Source: an uncultured Collinsella sp. (GTDB lineage Bacteria > Actinomycetota > Coriobacteriia > Coriobacteriales > Coriobacteriaceae). From it: DNA of 13,060 nt. The stretch spans positions 1-13,060 of the forward strand of contig CAADVA010000264.1 in NCBI GenBank assembly GCA_900752345.1. Direction: 5' to 3'. The position numbers and the translations under genes were made by a program. Positions 9,327 to 13,060 of this stretch are shown piece by piece (the first letter of the stretch is position 1; each line of letters starts with the position of its first letter). The notes below the pieces were generated by a model. That model was not told the DNA's origin and did no database searches. It was given only the letters and a program-made list of their open reading frames with translations.

Positions 9327-9653
9327 ATGGACGATCAGGGAACCGAGATGGTTTCGTTTCAGCTGGTCGCTGCAGCGGGAGAGGCGCGCAGCCTTGCCTT
9401 CGAAGCCCTTGAAAAGGCAAAGGCGGGGGATTTTGACGCTGCCGCCAAACTCATGAAGCAGTCAAAGGATGTGGGAATCAAGGCTCACCACATCCAAACG
9501 CAGCTGCTTTCGACCGAGGCGGCGGGCGAGCATCTGTCGGTGGATGTGTTGCTGGTCCATGCTCAGGACCACCTCATGTGCTCCATGCTTGCTCAGGAGC
9601 TCGTGCAGGAGCTGATCTGCCTGTATGAGCGCACTGCAGCCAAGAACGCCTAA
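9327..9653 (+). CDS. PTS lactose/cellobiose-family EIIA component, 108 aa
   Basis: This soluble protein takes phosphate from phospho-HPr and passes it to EIIB. It is a short all-helical protein of the usual family length (100-115 aa). The phosphorylation site is visible as VHAQDHLM with H78; D81, the metal-binding Asp of the trimeric family members, lies three residues on. The numbering matches that of the lactococcal LacF-type proteins. The helix EALEKAKAGDFDAAAKLMKQS (about 26-46) is also typical of the family. The start is supported by GAGAGGAG at 9313-9320. It is the first gene of a tight operon with EIIB 46 bases downstream. Sequence alone does not separate cellobiose, chitobiose and lactose types; the GH1 enzyme at the end favours beta-glucosides. 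Confidence 0.93.
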   Translation: MDDQGTEMVSFQLVAAAGEARSLAFEALEKAKAGDFDAAAKLMKQSKDVGIKAHHIQTQLLSTEAAGEHLSVDVLLVHAQDHLMCSMLAQELVQELICLYERTAAKNA

Positions 9654-9699
9654 CGGCGTGCGGCGACTATCCAACCAATCAATGCGAAGGGAATCCCTT

Positions 9700-9993
9700 A
9701 TGAAGATCCTTCTTGTTTGCGCAGCTGGCCTGTCTACAAGCATTCTGATGAAGAAACTCGAGAAATACGCGGAGCAAAACGGCATCGAGCTCGATATCGA
9801 TGCGGTGGGTATCGGCGAGTATCAGGAGACCTGCGCCGATTATGACGTGCTGCTCTTGGGGCCGCAGGTGTCCTACCAGCTCAACACCGTCAAGCAGGGG
9901 AGCGGTAAGCCGACCGCGGTCATCCCCGCACAGGACTACGGCATGGGCAACGCCGCCAACGTGCTGGCACTCGCCCAGTCGCTGTTGGGCTAG
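9700..9993 (+). CDS. PTS lactose/cellobiose-family EIIB component, 97 aa
   Basis: This small cytoplasmic phosphocarrier receives phosphate from EIIA on a cysteine and gives it to the sugar at EIIC. The N-terminus MKILLVCAAGLSTSILMKK holds the phosphorylated C7 at the start of the P-loop, as in the cellobiose/chitobiose EIIB family. The length is normal (95-105 aa). The start at 9700 was preferred to upstream in-frame ATGs (9625 and 9682) because AAGGGA at 9687-9692 is well spaced and the family begins with this short beta strand. The stop TAG at 9991-9993 overlaps the ribosome binding site of the EIIC gene, so translation is probably coupled. Confidence 0.93.
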   Translation: MKILLVCAAGLSTSILMKKLEKYAEQNGIELDIDAVGIGEYQETCADYDVLLLGPQVSYQLNTVKQGSGKPTAVIPAQDYGMGNAANVLALAQSLLG

Positions 9994-10002
9994 GAGGCGA
10001 CC

Positions 10003-11352
10003 ATGGAAAAGTTCATGACCCTGCTTCAGGAAAAACTGACCCCTATTGCCAATTTCTGCGGCACCGAGCGCCACTTTGCCTCCATGCAAAAGGGCTTTAT
10101 GAGCGCGATCAGCTTCATCTTGGTCTCTGCCGTCTTTATGATCATCGCCAACCCGCCGGTCACGGCCGACCTGGTGGCGCAGGGCGGGTTCTGGTCCGTC
10201 TTTGGCCCTTGGCTCGATTTTGCCACGGCCAATAAGCTCACGCTGCTCATCCCGTTCAACATGACGATGGGCATACTGTCGGTGATCGTGACGTTCGCAA
10301 TCGCCTATAACCTGGCGGGCACCTACAAGATGCCCAAGCTTAACGCCGGTATGACCTCGCTGGTGATGTTCCTGATCGCCGCGGCGCCGTCGTCCTACTA
10401 CCAGCTTGCTGATGAGTCCGTGCTCCAGGCGGTCCCCTGCACCTATCTGGGTGCGCAGGGCCTGTTTACCGCCATCATCGTTGCCCTGGTCTCCGTCGAG
10501 GTCACGCGCTTCTGCCAGACCAAGGGCATCACCATCAAGATGCCCGATGGCGTGCCGCCGTTTTTGTCCGAAACCTTTGGCGCCATCGTGCCTATGCTCG
10601 CCAACATCCTCATCTTCTTTGGTGGCAACCTGCTGATCCAGATGATCGATCCCACGCTGTCCATCCCCTCGGTTATCGAGAAGCTGCTCGCTGCCCCGCT
10701 TTCCGTCGCAGTTGACTCTGTGCCCGGCGCACTGCTTATCTGCTTCATGACGCTGCTGTTTTGGTGCTTTGGCGTCCACGGCAACATGATCGTGATGCCC
10801 ATCACCGCCCCGGTCACGCTTGCCGCCTTTGCTGCCAACGCCTCACTCTACGCTGCTGGGCAGCCGCTTGAGTTCCACCCGGTACTCATGTCGATGGTCA
10901 TCAACCTCATCGGCGGCACGGGCAATACGTTCTCTTTTGTGGCGCTCTGCGCGTTTAGGGCAAAGTCGCAGCAGCTCAAGGCATTTGGCAAGGCATCGAT
11001 CGTGCCGAGCTTCTTCCGTATCTCCGAGCCCGCGATCTTTGGCGCACCCATCATCTTCAACCCGATCCTTATGATTCCGTTTGTGCTGGGCGGTATGATT
11101 TCGGCCCTGCTGTATTGGGGTGCAATCTCACTGGGTCTTGTCTCTAACTTCTACATCTTGGTGAGCGGCACGTTCCCCATCTTCGTTCAGGGCTTTATCC
11201 AGTGCCTCGACCCGCGCATCTGGGTATTTACGATCGTTTTGATCGTGGTCATGGCTGTGGTCTGGTACCCGTTCTTTAAGGTGTACGACAACCAGCTCCT
11301 GGCACAGGAGCAGGAGAACGCCGCGGCAGCTTCTGCCAAGGATACTGAGTAG
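10003..11352 (+). CDS. PTS lactose/cellobiose-family EIIC permease, 449 aa
   Basis: This is the integral membrane component that carries the sugar across while EIIB phosphorylates it. The sequence is strongly hydrophobic with about ten segments, for example 33-50, 84-104, 115-130, 150-168, 193-214, 242-258, 262-282 and 406-422. Two conserved substrate-site motifs are present: FGVHGN with H259 and RISEPAIFGAP with E342. By family knowledge, the equivalents in the Bacillus cereus diacetylchitobiose EIIC (H250 and E334) contact the sugar and its phosphorylated hydroxyl. NLIGGTGNTFSF (301-312) is also typical. The charged C-terminal tail (AQEQENAAAASAKDTE) is cytoplasmic. AGGAGG at 9992-9997 gives the start. 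The stop lies one base before the ATG of the glycosidase. Family is certain; the exact disaccharide is not. Confidence 0.94.
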   Translation: MEKFMTLLQEKLTPIANFCGTERHFASMQKGFMSAISFILVSAVFMIIANPPVTADLVAQGGFWSVFGPWLDFATANKLTLLIPFNMTMGILSVIVTFAIAYNLAGTYKMPKLNAGMTSLVMFLIAAAPSSYYQLADESVLQAVPCTYLGAQGLFTAIIVALVSVEVTRFCQTKGITIKMPDGVPPFLSETFGAIVPMLANILIFFGGNLLIQMIDPTLSIPSVIEKLLAAPLSVAVDSVPGALLICFMTLLFWCFGVHGNMIVMPITAPVTLAAFAANASLYAAGQPLEFHPVLMSMVINLIGGTGNTFSFVALCAFRAKSQQLKAFGKASIVPSFFRISEPAIFGAPIIFNPILMIPFVLGGMISALLYWGAISLGLVSNFYILVSGTFPIFVQGFIQCLDPRIWVFTIVLIVVMAVVWYPFFKVYDNQLLAQEQENAAAASAKDTE

Positions 11353-11353
11353 C

Positions 11354-12808
11354 ATGGGTTACTTTGACAGAACGTCTGCTGCCGGTATGCCCGAGGGCTT
11401 TTTGTGGGGCGGCGCGCTCGCTGCCAACCAGGCCGAAGGGGGCTGGAACGAGGGCGGCCGCGGTATGTCGCACTCCGACCTGATTCCACAGGGTCCCGAC
11501 CGCTGGGATGTGATGTTTGGCAGGCAAAAGCCCGTGGATGATCCGGACAGGCTGTATCCATGCCGTTGGGGCAACGACTTCTTCCATCATTGGCGCGAGG
11601 ACGTCGAGCTCTTTGCCGAGATGGGCTTTAAGTGCCTGCGTCTTTCAATTTGTTGGAGCCGTATTTTTCCCACAGGGATGGAGGCCGAGCCCAACGGTGA
11701 GGGCTTGGAGTTTTACCGTCAGGTATTCGAGGCGCTGCGCGAGCACGGAATCGAGCCACTCGTGACGCTGTCGCACTACGACTATCCGTTGGCTCTGGTC
11801 GAGCGTTATGGTGGATGGCAAAGCCGAGAGATGATCGAGCGGTATGCGCACTACGTCGAGACCGTCGGACGTGCGTACCAGGGCCTCGTGCGTTATTGGC
11901 TCACCTTCAACGAGATCAACAGCGTGGCGCTGTCCTATCTCAACGCGGGCGTCACGCTCGAGGATGAGCGTGACCGTGCAGCCGTGACCGCGGCGTTCTC
12001 GCACCATATGTTTATGGCGAGCGCTCGCGCTGTCGAGATCCTGCACAAGATCGATCCCGCAAACAAGGTGGGTTGCATGATCGCTGCCGGTGCGACCTAT
12101 CCGTACCGTTGTGCGCCCGAGGACGTATGGCTTGCGTATGAGGAGGACCGCGGCCGCTACTTCTACACTGACGTGATGGCTGCGGGCGCCTATCCTACTT
12201 GGAAGCTGCATGCGCTCGAGAAAGAGGGTGTTCACGTGCCCTTTGAGCCGGGCGATACGGAGTATCTGGCCGAGCATACCGTCGACTTCATCTCGTTCTC
12301 GTACTATTGCTCGCGCTTGGTGTGCGCCGATGACCAGGTGATCGCTGAGAAGGCGGAGGGCAACGTGTTCCCGACGCTGCGCAATCCGTACCTCAAGGAT
12401 AAAGAGACTGCCTGGAAATGGCAGATCGATGCGCTGGGTTTGCGCGTGACGCTTGCCGGCTACCACGATCGTTACCATCTTCCGCTCTTTATCGCTGAGA
12501 ACGGTGTGGGCGGACTCGATGCGCTGGAAGACGGCAAAGTCCACGATGCGTATCATATTGATTACCTGCGCAGGCATATTCTTGCGCTACGCGATGCAAT
12601 TGTCGAGGACGGTGTTGACCTGATGGGATACACGCCGTGGGGCTGTATCGATCTGGTATCGGCCTCGACGGGGCAGATGAAGAAGCGCTATGGCTTTGTT
12701 TATGTCGATGCCGATGATACGGGCAAAGGCACGTTCGATCGCTACCGAAAGGACAGCTTCTGCTGGTATCAAAAGGTCATTGCATCAAATGGCGAGGACT
12801 TGAGTTAA
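11354..12808 (+). CDS. Glycoside hydrolase family 1, 6-phospho-beta-glucosidase, 484 aa
   Basis: This cytoplasmic enzyme hydrolyses the phosphorylated disaccharide or aryl-beta-glucoside delivered by the PTS, giving glucose 6-phosphate and the aglycone or second sugar. GH1 motifs are FLWGGALAANQAEGGW near the N-terminus, the acid/base E187 in LTFNEIN, and the nucleophile E382 in FIAENGVGG. The phosphate pocket is seen in SASTGQMKKRYGF (436-448): S436, K444 and Y446 match the Ser-Lys-Tyr set that marks 6-phospho-glycosidases and is absent in plain beta-glucosidases. Length is normal (460-490). The ATG is one base past the EIIC stop, with no strong ribosome binding site, so it is probably translated by coupling. 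It is the last gene of the operon, followed by a terminator. Substrate could include cellobiose, gentiobiose or plant aryl-glucosides. Confidence 0.94.
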   Translation: MGYFDRTSAAGMPEGFLWGGALAANQAEGGWNEGGRGMSHSDLIPQGPDRWDVMFGRQKPVDDPDRLYPCRWGNDFFHHWREDVELFAEMGFKCLRLSICWSRIFPTGMEAEPNGEGLEFYRQVFEALREHGIEPLVTLSHYDYPLALVERYGGWQSREMIERYAHYVETVGRAYQGLVRYWLTFNEINSVALSYLNAGVTLEDERDRAAVTAAFSHHMFMASARAVEILHKIDPANKVGCMIAAGATYPYRCAPEDVWLAYEEDRGRYFYTDVMAAGAYPTWKLHALEKEGVHVPFEPGDTEYLAEHTVDFISFSYYCSRLVCADDQVIAEKAEGNVFPTLRNPYLKDKETAWKWQIDALGLRVTLAGYHDRYHLPLFIAENGVGGLDALEDGKVHDAYHIDYLRRHILALRDAIVEDGVDLMGYTPWGCIDLVSASTGQMKKRYGFVYVDADDTGKGTFDRYRKDSFCWYQKVIASNGEDLS

Positions 12809-12824
12809 CCCTTGCAAGCCTGCT

Positions 12825-12863
12825 GCCCCCGCGGCCCGTTTCGGCCGCGGGGGCTTTTGCTAT
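12825..12863 (+). terminator. Rho-independent terminator of the PTS operon
   Basis: A perfect 12-bp stem, GCCCCCGCGGCC (12825-12836) with GGCCGCGGGGGC (12843-12854), has a 6-base loop and is followed by TTTTGCTATTT. It begins 16 bases after the glycosidase stop. As at arcC, the U-tract side is the left end of a dispersed repeat. Confidence 0.9.
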
Positions 12864-12960
12864 TTACCTAGTCCCCGATGAGACCCTCATTCTGTGGGTA
12901 GTCATTGGGGACGTTCTTAAAAGACTAGTCATTTAAGTCTGTCCCCAATGACTGCGGAAA
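12854..12960. repeat. Dispersed palindromic repeat, copy B
   Basis: This is the second copy of the element at 7036-7157, in the same orientation and again directly after a terminator stem. Its core is a 54-base palindrome, 12900-12953: 23-base arms matching at 19 positions around the 8-bp palindrome GACTAGTC (12923-12930). The outer 13 bases, AGTCATTGGGGAC, are exact. Compared with copy A, it carries 12 extra bases that form a small ATGAG-ACC-CTCAT hairpin (12878-12890), and it lacks the 27-base third-arm segment. Confidence 0.8.
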
Positions 12961-12967
12961 CCCGGCA

Positions 12968-12985
12968 CTTGGGGACGTTCCTTTT
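12968..12985. repeat. Single REP-like half-site
   Basis: ACTTGGGGACGTTCCTTTT-like sequence at about 12967-12985 repeats the TTGGGGACGTTC core found in copies A and B. It lies 8 bases beyond copy B, and no inverted partner is seen before the window ends. It may be a decayed or truncated element. Confidence 0.45.
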
Positions 12986-13018
12986 AATATGAGCAGGACA
13001 TTGTCAAGAGGCAAAATC

Positions 13019-13050
13019 GGGCCTGGCCCCAACGATATGGGGTCAGGCCC
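13019..13050. repeat. Inverted repeat at the right edge
   Basis: GGGCCTGGCCCC (13019-13030) and GGGGTCAGGCCC (13039-13050) are reverse complements at 11 of 12 positions, with an 8-base loop AACGATAT. No T run follows on the + strand, so it is either another REP-like palindrome or part of a terminator for a gene beyond the window. Confidence 0.6.
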
Positions 13051-13060
13051 TCTCCCTATA

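Noticed and set aside
9679..10779. 366-codon minus-strand open frame opposite EIIB and EIIC
   Set aside because: Translation is a His/Arg/Asp-rich mirror of permease codons; both plus-strand genes are unambiguous.

Overview
The window looks like a chromosomal segment of a GC-rich anaerobic actinobacterium, most likely a Coriobacteriia gut member close to Collinsella. This placement is an inference from four things: the GC-rich coding style, a single-chain pyruvate:ferredoxin oxidoreductase (strict anaerobe metabolism), a beta-glucoside PTS operon, and intergenic palindromes with a TGGGGAC core. No rRNA, tRNA, CRISPR array, transposase or phage gene was seen. All genes called are on the + strand.

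Layout. (1) Positions 1-226 are an unresolved edge, perhaps the tail of an upstream gene. (2) 227-1165 encodes a 312-residue protein with a C-terminal FHA domain and an unrecognised N-terminal part. (3) 1166-1785 is a 620-base intergenic region. It holds two large inverted repeats, a tandem 22-mer, two operator-like palindromes, a weak promoter candidate and a long GC-rich leader. (4) 1786-5325 is nifJ (1179 aa), followed by a 125-base nested palindrome that contains a strong terminator. (5) 5461-5979 is a gene-free stretch that turns AT-rich (93 of 240 bases are G+C over 5701-5940). (6) 5980-6942 is arcC, carbamate kinase, standing alone and followed by a terminator. (7) 7036-7157 is repeat copy A. 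(8) 7316-12808 is a sugar-uptake locus: a LicR/MtlR-type PTS-controlled activator, then EIIA, EIIB and EIIC of the lactose/cellobiose family, then a family 1 6-phospho-beta-glucosidase and a terminator. (9) 12854-12960 is repeat copy B, followed by two further small repeat pieces up to the edge.

How the genes work together. The PTS genes form a complete uptake-and-cleavage module. EIIA and EIIB pass phosphate to a beta-linked disaccharide or beta-glucoside carried by EIIC, and the GH1 enzyme splits the 6-phosphate product. The regulator carries its own EIIB-like and EIIA-like domains plus two PRDs, so it can read PTS phosphorylation state. The hexose phosphate enters glycolysis, and NifJ turns the pyruvate into acetyl-CoA, CO2 and reduced ferredoxin. 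Carbamate kinase makes ATP from carbamoyl phosphate. nifJ and arcC have strongly biased, C-ending codon use, which suggests high expression; the PTS locus is less biased.

I found no convincing undescribed multi-gene system. The least explained material is non-coding: a family of palindromic REP-like elements that sit just after terminators, the large palindrome after nifJ, and the repeat cluster upstream of nifJ. One protein-level oddity is the loss of the second PRD2 histidine in the PTS regulator.
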